The notes under the pieces are model-generated. The model did no database searches and was not told the origin of the DNA. It saw nothing but the letters and a program-made list of their open reading frames with translations. From Citrus sinensis (taxonomy: Eukaryota; Streptophyta; Magnoliopsida; Sapindales; Rutaceae), in assembly GCF_022201045.2 (NCBI RefSeq), contig NC_068559.1, positions 23,009,501 to 23,073,500 on the forward strand: DNA of 64,000 nt, read 5' to 3'. Both the position numbers and the translations under genes were made by a program. Shown one piece after another: positions 38,079 through 49,709 of the stretch (positions are counted from its first letter, which is position 1; every line of letters begins with the position of its first letter).

Positions 38079-38434
38079 GTAAATAGTTAGAATTTTGTAG
38101 AATTATGCATTTAAGTCCTAGGAGGTATTTTGGCAAGTTGATAGGAAGCTTCCTCACCTAGCACCCAACAATTATAAATAGGGGTGATCCCTCCTTATTT
38201 GCTCATCACCACACCACACACATACTCTCACACAAGTTCTCAAGCACTCTTATAAAAATCTTTCTTATAATTTTCTCTTTAGGTGTATAATAAAATTATA
38301 TCTGGCTATATTGCTATCGCTTCTCTCTAGCATTGTCACAAGCATCTTCGCTTGGCTAGTTTGAGAAGTTCATTACGTTTACTTAGCAATTTGCGTGTTA
38401 GAAGTCGTCTAAGTGCCGCACAAGTTGTTGCGCA
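38079..38434 (+). mobile_element. Possible solo LTR
   Basis: The stretch has an LTR-like layout: a TATA-like ATTATAAATAGGGG at 38171, then a CA-rich leader (CACCACACCACACACATACT), and AATAAAATT near 38289. It runs to TTGTTGCGCA at about 38434. No matching second LTR, primer-binding site or target duplication was identified, and both ends are approximate. It could also be the promoter region of a lost gene. Confidence 0.3.
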
Positions 38435-38580
38435 AAATACTTAATTTGTGACATGCCGCTTCAAATTGTTTGGTAGTTCACAGCAAACTACTCTAATGTA
38501 AGGTATTGTAATTAAGAATAATATCACAAGCCAATAAGTTAAACAAGTTCCGCGAGATGAGAATTTATGGAATGCTGCCG

Positions 38581-39090
38581 TGTCCTTGACATAATAATAT
38601 GATTCTAAACATGATTCTTTCATACTTTGTTTTTTAGTAGTCATATTCGCATATGATGAAAATCATCAGTATCATACCATTGTTGAGTAGCGTAGTCTAA
38701 TTTGTAACTCTATGATTATGGCTTTTTTTTTGTGTTGAGGTATTGAAGTTTTAAGTTGTAGTTGATGTAGAAAAAAATTGTGAATATAAAATACAAATTA
38801 ATAATATATAGTAAATATAATTTTAAACATGATGTTGTGTCCTCGACATAATAATATGATTCTAAACATGATTCTTTCATACTTTGTTTTTTAGTAGTCA
38901 TATGCGCATATGATGAAAATCATCAGTATCATACCATTGTTGAGTAGCGTAGTCTAATTTGTAACTCTATGATTATGGCTTTTTTTGTGTTGAGGTACTG
39001 AAGTTTTAAGTTGTAGTTGATGTAGAAAAAAATTGTGAATATAAAATAAAAATTAATAATATATAGTAAATATAATTTTAAAATAATACT
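38581..39090. repeat. 257-bp tandem duplication
   Basis: Copy 1 starts TGTCCTTGACATAATAATAT at 38581 and copy 2 starts TGTCCTCGACATAATAATAT at 38838. The copies are nearly identical, so the event is recent. Downstream DNA to about 39235 looks like the flank of a non-autonomous element also present at 56982-57230 (shared TGTTGAGGT, GTAGAAAAAAA and ATATATRGTAAATA). Confidence 0.85.
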
Positions 39091-39429
39091 TTGAATAAAA
39101 TTAGTAAAGATATAGTAGATTTTTCAATCATATAAGTGTAAAATCAAATTAATTTACCTTTCAATCTACAATAACTAATATTTACCAAATATTTTAATAC
39201 TATAGTTTAAAAGATACAGCTGTCTAACTTCAATTCCAAATAGGGTTTAAGTCGTTTCTTTTGAATTGGTCAGATTAGATACACAATGTGATCATGTCTT
39301 TGTGTACCATGTGTAAGTATGTCAATTGCTGACATTAATGGAAGCTGACAAAAATTGAGGCTCTAGATATTGGTTGCCTAAAATCTTTTTGTTTGATACT
39401 ATTTTCACCACATTTTTGCTAGAGTCTGA

Positions 39430-39694
39430 TTCGAACCAATTGAGCGGTTCTCACCAGATCCAGCTCAAATCTTATTCTAATAATTAAATTTATATTTGAG
39501 TGAAGCTTGTGCTAAGTTTGGGTTTAGATGTATTTTTCTGATGTCTGAGGCAAGTGGTTTAAATTCGAACCAATTGGGTGATTCTCTCCAGATCCACCTG
39601 AAATCTGATTCTAACAATTAAATTTATATTTGAGGGGAGCCTGTGCTAAGTTTGGTTTTATGTGTGTTTTTTTTATGTCTGAGGCAGTGGTTTA
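39430..39694. repeat. 134-bp tandem duplication
   Basis: Two diverged copies begin with TTCGAACCAATTGRG at 39430 and 39564 and both contain AATTAAATTTATATTTGAG and a late ATGTCTGAGGCA. Non-coding; adjacent to the left end of the hAT element. Confidence 0.8.
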
Positions 39695-39761
39695 GTGGAG
39701 GTACACTAGGCAGTGAGCTAAAGTAATAAACATAGTAAGTTGAGGTAGTCGTATGATGAAT

Positions 39762-42700
39762 TAGAGTTGGCAATTAAGCTCAAGCCCTCTAAAAAGTCCA
39801 TCCAAGTTTGGCTTGGGCCAGGCCTGGACGAGCTTAGGCTGGGCTTGTGCTTTCATGAAATTTTTACCTTATTTTAGTAAAATTGAAAAACTTAAATTAA
39901 AGCTAATTATCCAATACATATAGTCCAATACACAAAATATTTGTAATACAACATAATAAATTACAGCATAATAAATTATAAATACAAATAATAAATTACA
40001 ACATAATAAATTACAAATACTAATATCGAAAACAAATCAATATTTGCAGGCCAACTTCTTCCTCATCATTCAATTCATCTTTAGTAAAAAATTCTTTTTC
40101 AGGAACTCCACTTAACAAAAAAAAAAAAAAAGGTGTTAACATAACTATTAAAGCAAACATAATTAATAATTGATTTTAACAATAATTTATTTTATACCTC
40201 CACCGTTACTAGCCCATAACAAATGCTGCAGAGAGCACATGATCGCTTTTAATGTGTCTAGATGTAGTCTGCTATGATGTGGACTCAATGTTCTAGGCCC
40301 TGTAATTAAAGCAGACTCTGAGGCAACAATTGTCATGAGTATGGCTAAAACATCCTTGGCCATCTCATCCAAAATTGGATACTTGTCTTTGTTCATCTTC
40401 CACCAGTGTAAAAACACCAAAGTCTAGAGTTCTTTTGACTAAATGATCCTCTAAATACCTCTCAAAGTCAGACTTTGAACTAATAAGTTGACAATTTTAG
40501 GTTGCATATACATTTGCATCACCCATATCATCAACATCATCAACATCATCAAAATCAGAAGAAACAACATTTAATATAAAAGACTCACTAATAATATTAT
40601 ATCTTGTAATTGTGGATTTGGCCTCATAATAATTAACCATTTCATCACAAAACTCACACACTCTTTTAAGCTGACTTTCAAGACTAGCTACATAAATCTT
40701 TGGATAATAGTAATTAACCAATACCATCTTATATCTCGGATCTAGAATGATAGGCATGACCAATACCCCACTAATCTCTTCTTAATACTTCAAAAAAAAT
40801 TCAATCATGTTGTCTGCCATTTTCTTAACTGTAGGAATTTCTAATTTTTGCCACCCCTTTAATGCAATCCTCATTTTACAAACCAATAGAAAAAAAATAT
40901 AGTAGTAGCGGGGCATGTTGTACTCGAAAACATCTCAGTCAACCTTGAAAAATGCCTTAAATAATCTCATATCTGCTTAGCTAACTCTCATTCCTCACTA
41001 CTAGGAAAATACTTTATTATGGTTCAAGTGTCTGCAGTTGAAAAAAAATCATTTTTGTACTTCACTACAAGTTCAAGCATAACAAAAGTAGAATTCCCTC
41101 TAGTTGGACAATTAAGCTCAACTTTTTCACGTCCGTTATCTAAAATTGATGTGTAGTCAACTCAAACTTTTCCACCTATTTTGGTGGCGACGATCTCCAA
41201 TAAAACACATTGTCTCTAACACGTGCAACATCACTCTCGATCATTGACAATCAATCTTTCACAATTAGATTCAAAATATGAGCTGCACATCTCATATAAA
41301 AGAACTTGCCACCTAATATCATTAACTCAGTTGACTATAGTAATTGCCACCATACTGTTATTAATCTCCAACAAATGTCCCGTAACAACCATACAACATT
41401 TCTTTTTATTAGTAGTGGTCCAAATGTTTATAGTAATTGCCACCCTACTATCATTAATCTCTAACAAATTCATTACCTTCACCTTTTCAACATTATATAG
41501 CTTAAAGATCCTATTCTTTAAAGTATTTTTAGACATAGGCTTCACCAATAGTTTGCAATAATCAACAAAATCTCTAAATGCATTATGCTCCACAAACCTA
41601 AGAGGAAGCTGATGCTTTAACAAACTGTTGTAAGTTTTTTAGGGGCAACCAATGGATTAAAATTTTGAATTCCAAGCTCACCATTTTCTTTCTTCAACAA
41701 GTGTTGTTTATTCTCAAGAACCTCTTTAATTGTCACCTGATGAAAACCATGAATTTGTCTAGCGTGTCTATTCAAGTGACTGGTTCCTGATCCACAAGTA
41801 AGAATTGTTCCACAATGATTGCAATTTGCCTTGCTACCCCACTGACGTTTATCTTTATGAAATGGTCTCATCAATTTGAGATAGCCCTATGTTTTCTTTT
41901 TTGGTCACTCTTATTTCTCCTTGAACATTTTCTGACTTCGCAGGTGGATTCGAAGGCAAAATAGAAGATTCAAAAGCATTTTCCATTATAATCCTATACA
42001 AAATTAAATGAGATAAGATATTAGATTAATGTAATTATACCACCAAACCTGTCAACTTGTTCTAAATTTTTAGATCATATAAAAAAGTTCTATAGTATAA
42101 AAGAATTTCAAATAATGCAAAACATTTTCTACACCATAATCTCATAATATTCTTCTAATAATAAAGAATATTACTTACATCATAATCTCATAATATTTTT
42201 CTGACAATACACAACATTTTTTGAACCATAATCTTATAAAATTCTACAACACAAAATTGTTATAATAATTCGACATATATTTGATAGATATTTGAAATTC
42301 TACAATATTTCTAAGAATTTCTACAATTAAAAAAATTTAAAGCTTTCTTGAGGTGGAGTTGGTGATGGTTTGCTGGTTCGGATTGTGTGGGCACTAGTTC
42401 GGGTGGTTGCTGCTGCTACATCGTGCAGGTTTGAGCGGTTGTTGATGTGTCGTGCATGTGGTGCTACTGGGTTATTGTTGCTTGCATATTGGGCTTGCGT
42501 GGCTGTGTCGATCGATGAGTGGTGGTGGCTGTAATTGTTGGTTGGGTGTGTGGCAATGAATGTGCAACTATTGGTTGCTAGTGTGATTCATGTAAGAGAG
42601 GCAAAGAACAATCAAAGTAGTTGATGAGTGAGTTTTTTTAATATATTATACAACCTTTTTCTCACACACACACCCCACACACACACATGCAACAGATTAT

Positions 42701-42846
42701 ATATTTTAAAGCCTGGACTTAAAGGCCCTTAACTGTGCCCATTATATATGGGCTTTGCATTTTGTGAGCCCTTATCCATGATTTTATGCCGGGCTTAAAG
42801 CCCATGGGTCTGGGTCGAGCCAGCCCAAGCTTTTTTGCCAACCTTA
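39762..42846 (-). mobile_element. Full-length but inactive hAT transposon
   Basis: A 3085-bp element. Its left end is TAGAGTTGGCAA (39762) and its right end, on the minus strand, is TAAGGTTGGCAA (from 42846), the usual hAT-type terminus. It is flanked by TGATGAAT (39754-39761) and TGGTGAAT (42847-42854), an 8-bp target duplication with one mismatch. The subterminal DNA on both sides is rich in GGGCTTGGGC-like motifs. The transposase within is on the minus strand and broken. Confidence 0.85.
40187..41986 (-). pseudogene. hAT transposase (BED zinc finger) pseudogene
   Basis: Minus-strand pieces lie in the family order. A start-like ATG at 41986 leads an N-terminal stretch; the BED-type zinc finger follows at 41874-41617 (C-x2-C near CNHC, then H-x4-H in HLNRHARQIH). 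The DDE/RNase H-like region lies at 41623-41327. The motif ILDPRYKM is at 40763-40497. The dimerisation domain is at 40420-40187 (WWKMNKDKYPILDEMAKDVL, then ASESA). The pieces are in different frames with stops between them, so no intact transposase can be made. It resembles the Ac/RICESLEEPER branch of hAT. Confidence 0.85.
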
Positions 42847-43696
42847 TGGTGAATAATAAAGAGATCTTAGTGGAGTCCTGTAAAAGTTAATTTAGGGAGT
42901 CGATATAGAGGAATAATATTTGCTTAGGATTAGCTCAGGCATATACGGAAGATATCTCAAGAGGTCTCACAAAATACTTAGTGTAACTGGGGTAACTCCA
43001 GTAAGCACATACGTGAAATACAATATTGACCTCAAATTAAAAATATAGTAAAATAAACATAAATAAAAAGAATACATGATATTTACGTGGTTCGGCCTTT
43101 GCTCTATGTCCACAGAAAGCAAGTCGCCCCCAATTCACTAAATATAGAGAGATTATATGAAATTTTACATTATTCAAAATGAATAACATAAGCTAGATAG
43201 TTATATAGAGATACTTGGTGTTGATGAAGATGAGGATGTGAATAAAGATATAGAGGATGATGAAGATAGAGAATAGAAAATGGTTTTCCAAAAGTGAAGA
43301 AATGGGTAATGATCTAAAAGATGAGAAAATAGAGAGAAAGAGGAGAAGAAAGTGAGTGAGAGCCCTAAAATAAGGACAATGTATAAAAGTTAGACTTAGA
43401 TATTATCTTTAGGTTAAAAGGAGAGAATGCTTTTAAAGTTACGTGCTCTATTGAGAGAAGAATGACGATAATATTTCTTTCATACTAGGTTTATTCATTC
43501 TTATAAATATCTTGATGTGTCCAAGTTTAACCCTTGATTTTCTAAACCCATTCAGTGTAGTAAATTCTTCCAAATAGCATCTTTATATTGCTCCAAGTAT
43601 TTAGTTTATTTTGCTCTTATAATTGTGTATGTGTCATTCATTTACTGGTATAAACATATCCTTCTAAATTTACCCCTAAACAGACACCTAGTAGAT

Positions 43697-43870
43697 TCTC
43701 TTTTCTCTTTCAACTACCAACCAGCTCCCTTTTTTCTTGGGTTTTATGATTAATTGGTGTTTGGTGATGGAAAGAATATTTGTTTAGTTACTTTTAAGGA
43801 TTATAATAGGGATCATCGTCGGCATAGAGTGTTGAAGAAATTGTTTGCTTATCTATTAAATAGTACATAC

Positions 43871-43901
<31 letters not shown>

Positions 43902-44275
43902 TACATACATACATACATACATACATACATGCATACATACATAGGCAAAAGTTTTGGATTCTTAAGTTTAGAGCTGGATTTAATTTCTTGAGATCAGTTA
44001 CTTGTAGAGATTACCTGTCCATCCTTCCGAGTTGAGATGAATCATTCATCGGATAGATAAAGTTTGTAAGTCATTTTAGATGTAATTGAAGCCAATAAGG
44101 GGAACATTCTGTGATACTCTAGTGTGTCATGTAAATGTTAGGATTCACCAGTACTTACAAAGAAACACTTAGTTGATTGAATAAGCAGCTGTTGTCTTGA
44201 ACCTCAAGCTAGCTGCTAGTGCCGCTTGAGCTGACATCCTCAGTTCATCAGAAGATGCAACCAAGACTGTTCCGT
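43697..44275 (+). repeat. Dispersed non-coding repeat, copy 2
   Basis: Counterpart of 30410-30915 in the same orientation, interrupted by the microsatellite at 43865-43943. Matching landmarks include CTTTCAACTACCAA, TTTTAGATGTAATTGAAGCC and TGACATCCTCAGTTCATCAG. No long open frame is conserved. Confidence 0.65.
43865..43943. repeat. (ACAT)n / (ACATAC)n microsatellite
   Basis: A run of ACATAC repeats passes into ACAT repeats, with one GCAT interruption near 43931. It lies inside copy 2 of the dispersed repeat and is absent from copy 1. Confidence 0.95.
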
Positions 44276-45151
44276 ACAGTACTGGATTGTATAATTTTGG
44301 ATGTGCCGACTGAACCGAACTGTTAAGCTAACGATCAAACATTATTCTTCAACTGCAATTTCCTTGCATGGATCCACTTCATTCTCACTGTATCTAATTC
44401 TTACTTGCTATAGTTTTTTCCAAGTTGGTATCTAATTCTTACTAGTAATATATTTGCTCAAATCATTGTCTTGCTTCGGAGACAAGCCACTAATTTGTAG
44501 AGTCCTTGTCATAGAGTTGGAAGGCAATTTGCCATCTTTTTTCATTAAAGTTTTATGCCCATGCGCCATGACATAGCCTGCAAACGTGTTGGCCTTAACT
44601 TGTATGAAATGAATACGTTAAACTCAACTTCTGCATTTTTTTTTTCTTTTTACTTTGCAACTCACATTGGCTGGCAATCACCAATCAGAGTCTTTTAGTC
44701 GTCTCATTTGTAAGCAAACTGCCAGCTGACAGTTTCTATTGCTACAAGAGAATGCATATTTAACTGCAAATAAAATATATTTCCTTATTCTACTGGTGCT
44801 GACACACAATGCAAATATGAAATTAATTCAGAACATACTAGTTTGGTTAGATCTTGGATGAGCCATGCGGGATTCAATATATTCGTCAATCAAGTCTGTT
44901 GAAATTCGATTCAATAACCAACCACAACAGATCAGATTAAGTCCATCTCCAAGTGGAAAATGATAAAAAGGAATGAAAGAAAAAGATTAATAACATGTCT
45001 CAAACATCGAAATCTATACATTATCTGCAAAGACTGCAATCAACTAGTCATGTTGACAGTTCACTCTTTTACTAATTACATCATTGGCAAATTAGGGGAA
45101 AAAAAAGAAAAAGAAAAAGAAGAAGATGTGATGAATGTACTTGATTTAATC

Positions 45152-46043
45152 TTAAGAACTAATTGCCTGCTGCAGGTGGTTTAATGCCTTCTGGTAGTTC
45201 AAAAAACCCATAAACCAGAAGTCAAAATTATCCACTGTCACTATTTCTATGTACTTTTGAGATGGCTTATACACATTCTCACTTTGATTTACTCTCTTTA
45301 TCTTCTTCACTGGTATCACTACCTGCACAAACAGAGAGAGACACAGAGTTAATATAAATATTATGATTTATGCTAAATTAAGACAATCTTATTAGTTTAT
45401 GAGTAATTAATAAAAAATAATTACCTTGTAGTGGATTCTAGCTGATTCCCCATTTGGAGAAGGGATTTTGATTGATCTTTCACTGCAGAAGGCAATTTTT
45501 TCGGTGGAGATAAATAAGAGACCGGCTATAGGACCAGCTGTTGTCGATAAATAACATTGACAAGTCTTCAAAAGCCTCTCCCCTTCTGCAACATTAAATA
45601 ATTTCTTGAAAACTTTGCCCATTCCTCCTACTTGAATAATTCTTGCACCCAAACTCAGCTTCCCCTTCACAATTTCAGTAATCTTTGGTCCCAATCTCAC
45701 TGCAAATAATTATTAAATCCACAACCATTAGTATAAATTTTATGCATCACTAACAAATTAACTATAGGGGTATATCAAGAAACTGAATTTAATTAAACTT
45801 ACCATGCTCTCGAACTCCAGTGGCAAATCTGTCAGCTTTTTTAATTCTTTTTAGTAGAGGATATGCGTTTTTGGACCCATTAGCAGGAGATGGAACGATT
45901 TGTTTGCCTCCAGATTCATCTGGTACTTCAGGCAAAAACCGCATTGGCGAGTTCTTCACTGGATACTTTGTTGAGCAAATTGAAATTCCCATAACTTGTT
46001 CCACTAGTGAGATCGTCTTCATGTTTGACAGGTTGATATACAA
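45152..46043 (-). CDS. GEM-like GRAM-domain protein, copy A
   Basis: Member of the plant GEM-like (GL2-expression-modulator related) family, described as ABA-responsive GRAM proteins that may bind membranes; no biochemical role is shown here. Exons: 46043-45803, 45699-45425, 45322-45152, giving 228 residues; a second in-frame ATG at 46022 is an alternative start. Exon 2 begins VRLGPKITEIVKGKLSLGA and holds the GRAM core (CQCYLSTTAGPIAGLLFIS, then KIAFCSERSIKI). Exon 3 has KYIEIVTVDNFDFWFMGFLN. Exon 2 is exactly 275 bases in all three copies. It is the most diverged copy: its first exon is longest, with IPSPNGESARIHYK where the others have FYSS.GELIRVHYK. Confidence 0.9.
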
Positions 46044-46156
46044 TCAAAACAAGCAGCTTATAGGAAAAGCACTTCTGCAAATTAAAGCTGGTGTTGTAGA
46101 TTAATTGTTGTTTGATGAGCTGATAAGGTTGATGAGACCTTTGTATTGTGCAAGTG

Positions 46157-46164
46157 TATTTAAA
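46157..46164 (-). promoter_or_regulatory. TATA-like box of GEM copy A
   Basis: TTTAAATA on the minus strand, about 115 bases upstream of the ATG at 46043. Copies B and C have TATA-like boxes at the same relative distance. Confidence 0.5.
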
Positions 46165-46201
46165 GGCACAACTGATGGTTAGTTAAACTTGCTTTTTGGA
46201 C

Positions 46202-46221
46202 ATGAGTCATCGATGACTCAT
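46202..46221. promoter_or_regulatory. 20-bp perfect palindrome with two TGAGTCA sites upstream of GEM copy A
   Basis: ATGAGTCATCGATGACTCAT is its own reverse complement and contains TGAGTCA on each strand. TGAGTCA is the GCN4/bZIP core. It lies about 160 bases upstream of the ATG and 40 bases upstream of the TATA-like box, as expected of a regulatory site. Copy C keeps a single GTGAGTCAT at about 55171. Confidence 0.5.
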
Positions 46222-47002
46222 CCATGAAAATAAAAGGCACACACAGACATTGACTCTTAGAAGGTACTGATAGGCATCCATGTTCATGGTTTTATTTATT
46301 GCTTTAGGAAAAGAGTTTTTAGGCCCCATTAATTCTTTTGCAAAATTCTCCAAGTTCATTAAAATAAAAAATTATTAGTGTCATGTTAAAAAGCTAAGCA
46401 AATGGGATGTTTCAGTGTATATATATATATATATATCACAAAATCTGAAATGCATGCATGTCCATGATCATATGTGATGGTATAATAATATATAAAATTA
46501 TTTCAAATAATTTCATTGAGTATATGCATTTATTTAATTTAATCCTTTGCCATGTTTTCAAAGAAAATCTTTGTAAAATCGTAGGCGGGTCTCAATCCCA
46601 TTAAGGAATATTAAAGTAAAATAAAATAAATTGGTTGGTTGTTAGTTGAGGGAGCTTTTCATGAATCATGATAATAAAATTAAATCCAAGTAAGCACCAC
46701 GTAATGCCTTTAATTTAAATATTGCATCCCCCAGTTCTACGTGGTGTGTTGATGTGCGATTGTTGCTTTTCGAGCTGGATTTTCATCTTTCTGACGATGG
46801 ATTGTGAAAAACCTCTTTTCAATTATATGATCAGAAAATGACTTCACCCTTAATCAACTTGGTCTTGCAATCATCAAGTTGACTAATTACCAGCGCTTTA
46901 ACAAAGTGATTGAAAAGTTGAATTTCTACTGTATTGATTAATTGGTCAATTAAAGAGAAATCTTATCCTAATCATGGTGAAAAAGTAGGTCACCATCTAA
47001 TT

Positions 47003-47019
47003 CCCCCCCCCCCCCCCCC
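47003..47019. repeat. 17-base poly-C tract
   Basis: A run of seventeen C followed by a run of T. Its G-rich complement could form a quadruplex, but the run is also prone to assembly length errors. Confidence 0.95.
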
Positions 47020-47817
47020 TTTTTTGTATTTTAATTTTTTAAACAATTTGTTACATATGAAGCAAGCCAGTGCATTCTTTAGCATTAATTCAAACATGAT
47101 CAGCTGCATGCTTGTGTTGAAGTCACGGAAAGGTCGGCTTTGATAACAAGGTAAGATGTGCTCATATCATAATTGTGGATCAGGGAAAATGATACATCAA
47201 CATGTCTCCAAACTTTAATATATATAATAAACAAATGCTCAACATTCTTGACGCCAAAATCTTGACAAATTGGTGTGTGAGCTATCAACCAATTTAACGC
47301 GAGTATTTGAATTTATTTTTATAGGGAAGTGGTATTTGCCTCTACTGAAAAGTAGAGGTGGCAAAAATTGGCGAACACAATTCGACCTATCAAGCACTTG
47401 CAACTAGAAAAATAATTAAGGGCGTCAGAATTTTTTTTTGTGTTAACCCTCCAACGCTTAAGTTAGTGTCATGGGTTTACAAAAAAAAAAAAAATAGCTA
47501 ATTATTTGTGTAAAATGAACAAAAAAGAAAATAAGCTATAAAAAGAATCCTCTCTTTTTGAAATAATGAAAAATGAACGAGAATATAGAGGGTAAAAAAT
47601 AAAAGGATAAAGAAGAAAGATTCACTAAGATTAGATAGGGAGTTGAGTGGTTTCGAAATTCAAAAAGTCTGTTACCTCTTGAAGTACTCTTGGAGTTTTA
47701 TAGGGATCAAAATCCCTTCCCATGGTGTTGATGTCGAAATCCGGATAAGTTGGTCAGATCTCAAATCCCTGCATCATCATTAAATTTGTTTGGTGGGAAG
47801 CTGATGATTAGTTAGCA

Positions 47818-48037
47818 CCATGAGCAGATTTTCTATGAGCAAATGTTCTGTGAGCAGAAAACCCATGAGCAGATAATCCATGAGCAGATGATCCATGAGC
47901 AGAGAACTCATTAGCAGGCAATCCATGAGCAGATAACCCGTGAGCAGACGATCCATAAGCTGAGAACTCATGAGCAGGCAATCCATGAGCAGATAACCCA
48001 TGAGCAGACAATCCATGAGCAGATAACCTGTGAGCCT
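47818..48037. repeat. 15-bp minisatellite (about 14 units)
   Basis: Units variable around CCATGAGCAGATAAT repeat with a 15-base period. Because 15 is a multiple of three, the minus strand stays open from 48140 to 47808 and reads as a pentapeptide repeat (SAHGL, PAHEF, SAYGS). Upstream of the repeat that frame contains VFPSKTQIPDLSVREF and EKLPAPPDRW, which I recall as part of a dispersed plant repeat; no protein family is known to me. An inverted repeat, GCCGGAA-GTTT-TTCCGGC, lies at 48064-48081. Confidence 0.9.
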
Positions 48038-48440
48038 GTGAACACAACCAACGGTCAGGAGGTGCCGGAAGTTTTTCCGGCGAGAACTCTCTGACGCTCA
48101 AGTCAGGGATTTGGGTCTTACTTGGAAAAACCCATACCACAATTCATGTGGCTTAATTATGATTGCTTTAAACAAAAAGCTTTTAAGTAAATTTAAAGGA
48201 AAAGAATTCAAAATAATCAATCTTAAAGAAATCACAGGTGAAAGAGAAATTTCTCTGTGGTAGAGAGAGAAAAATGTCCAATGGGTTCAGTTGCTTAGAG
48301 AGAGAGAGAGCTAGAAGAATCCCCTTTCCTTTCCTTTTCTAGGGTTTTTATAGAAAACTATAGCGGTTTTCATCCACTAAGAATATGGTCCCTAATATTT
48401 CGGAGAAAATGTTTTGACTGAATCGTGCTTTCTGGTAATT

Positions 48441-48665
48441 TCCTGGTCGAGGTGACCAATAACATCCTGGTCGAGGTGATGTGCTCGAGGTCACCACATA
48501 TTATTCCGGTCGAGGTGATCTGTTCGAGATCACCACATATTATTCTGGTCGAGGTGACCAATAACATCCTGGTCAAGGTGATGTGCTCGAGGTCACCACA
48601 TATTATTCTGGTAGAGGTGATCTGCTCGAGGTGACTAATAACATCCTAGTGGAGGTGATCTGCTC
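48441..48665. repeat. Compound minisatellite with TCGAGGTGA core
   Basis: Repeats of CTGGTCGAGGTGA alternate with GCTCGAGGTCACCACATATT and ACCAATAACATC. The core GAGGTGA recurs at least seven times. The GAGGTGA and TCACC halves are inverted to one another, so the array can fold into local hairpins. Higher-order units of about 100 bases are visible (48450 onward and 48548 onward). Confidence 0.85.
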
Positions 48666-49709
48666 AACTATTTGCTCACTTTTACTCTGGAGGAGAGCGC
48701 GATAATGTATGAGCAAACACCTTTATCTTGGTCACCCTATTTCATTCCCTAAACACATGGATTACGGCATGGTGGGTTTTGAGGATAGAGTTTCACCTCC
48801 CTCTCGCCCTTAGATTATGGAACATTGGATTTTGAGTATAGGGTTCAATTCTTAATTTTTTAGAGAAGATAACTAGGAGTGGTTTTGATTAGGTTTATCC
48901 TTAGTTTAACCATCCACTCGTTTAAATCCTGCTTACGGGTTTCTCTTTGGTAGTGATTTATGGCAAGGCAAGCACAATAAAATTATGAGTTAAGCCTTAT
49001 TATGGTCGTCCTATTTTATCACCTAATAGCAACGTGAGCATAATAAGACCTAAATAAAGCTTTATTATGTTCATCTTATTTTATCACCTAAACAAACATA
49101 TTAATTGATAATAACATAATGTTGGTAACTTCGAGGCAAACGTATTCCCACTTCACCGACTGTTAGATCATTCGAGGGTACGTATATGTAGAACCTTATT
49201 TGGACTTAGACAGTCTGTGTGATGCAAGTGAACTTGATCAAATAAACATGATCCCAGCAAAACATCCTGACAAAAGGCTGTCGGCACTTTTTTCTTTTTG
49301 AACGGAAAGATTAAAAATTAAAACAATTTGGTAATTTAAACTAATTTATACCCAGAAAATTTTGGGAGCTACTTTTAACGTCTCATACTTTTAATTCGAA
49401 TTCAGCAGTACGTGTTTTTGAAATTTCAGAAGCAGGTCGATGGATGCAAGTAATCATAATCATATATTTGTGTCCCTTTGGTATAAATGTTTCTTCAAAC
49501 ATAGAGTTCCTGTTTTTACCAGTAACTCTATGTTTTGGTCAAAATTAATACAGCCAACAGAAATAATGTTGAAGAATTGAAGATTTCTATTACAAAATTC
49601 ATTCATTAATAATTAATATTTTTACAGAAAGTTTTGTGACGTATTAAAGCTCAATTTACTCACTTCATAGATCATATGTACATATTCTGATAAGCCAATT
49701 TATAATCAG

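Larger units (their letters stand above)
37685..39761. other. Repeat-rich intergenic stretch upstream of OEP80
   Basis: Holds the OEP80 promoter side, an LTR-like segment (38079-38434), a 257-bp tandem duplication and a 134-bp tandem duplication, each annotated separately. No intact gene is present; two short minus-strand frames are copies of each other created by the 257-bp duplication. Confidence 0.6.
42847..45151. other. Repeat-rich stretch between the hAT element and the GEM cluster
   Basis: Around 43087-43120 it contains ATTTACGTGGTTCGGC followed by TCTATGTCCAC, a motif I associate with dispersed plant repeats (from memory). It also holds a microsatellite and the second copy of the dispersed repeat, annotated separately. 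No gene was recognised. Confidence 0.5.
46222..49709. other. Intergenic between GEM copies A and B
   Basis: Contains a 17-base C run, two minisatellites and a pair of related about 70-bp segments (48980-49050 and 49050-49100, sharing CCTATTTTATCACCTAA / TCTTATTTTATCACCTAA). No gene is recognisable. The block from about 47330 to 49290 looks like one composite insertion, but I see no clear termini. Confidence 0.5.

Noticed and set aside
41223..41561. Plus-strand 112-codon frame
   Set aside because: It lies antisense to the hAT transposase remnant and is a shadow of it.
43754..44035. Plus-strand frame rich in IHIHIH and YIHTYIH
   Set aside because: The repeat is simply the ACATAC microsatellite translated.
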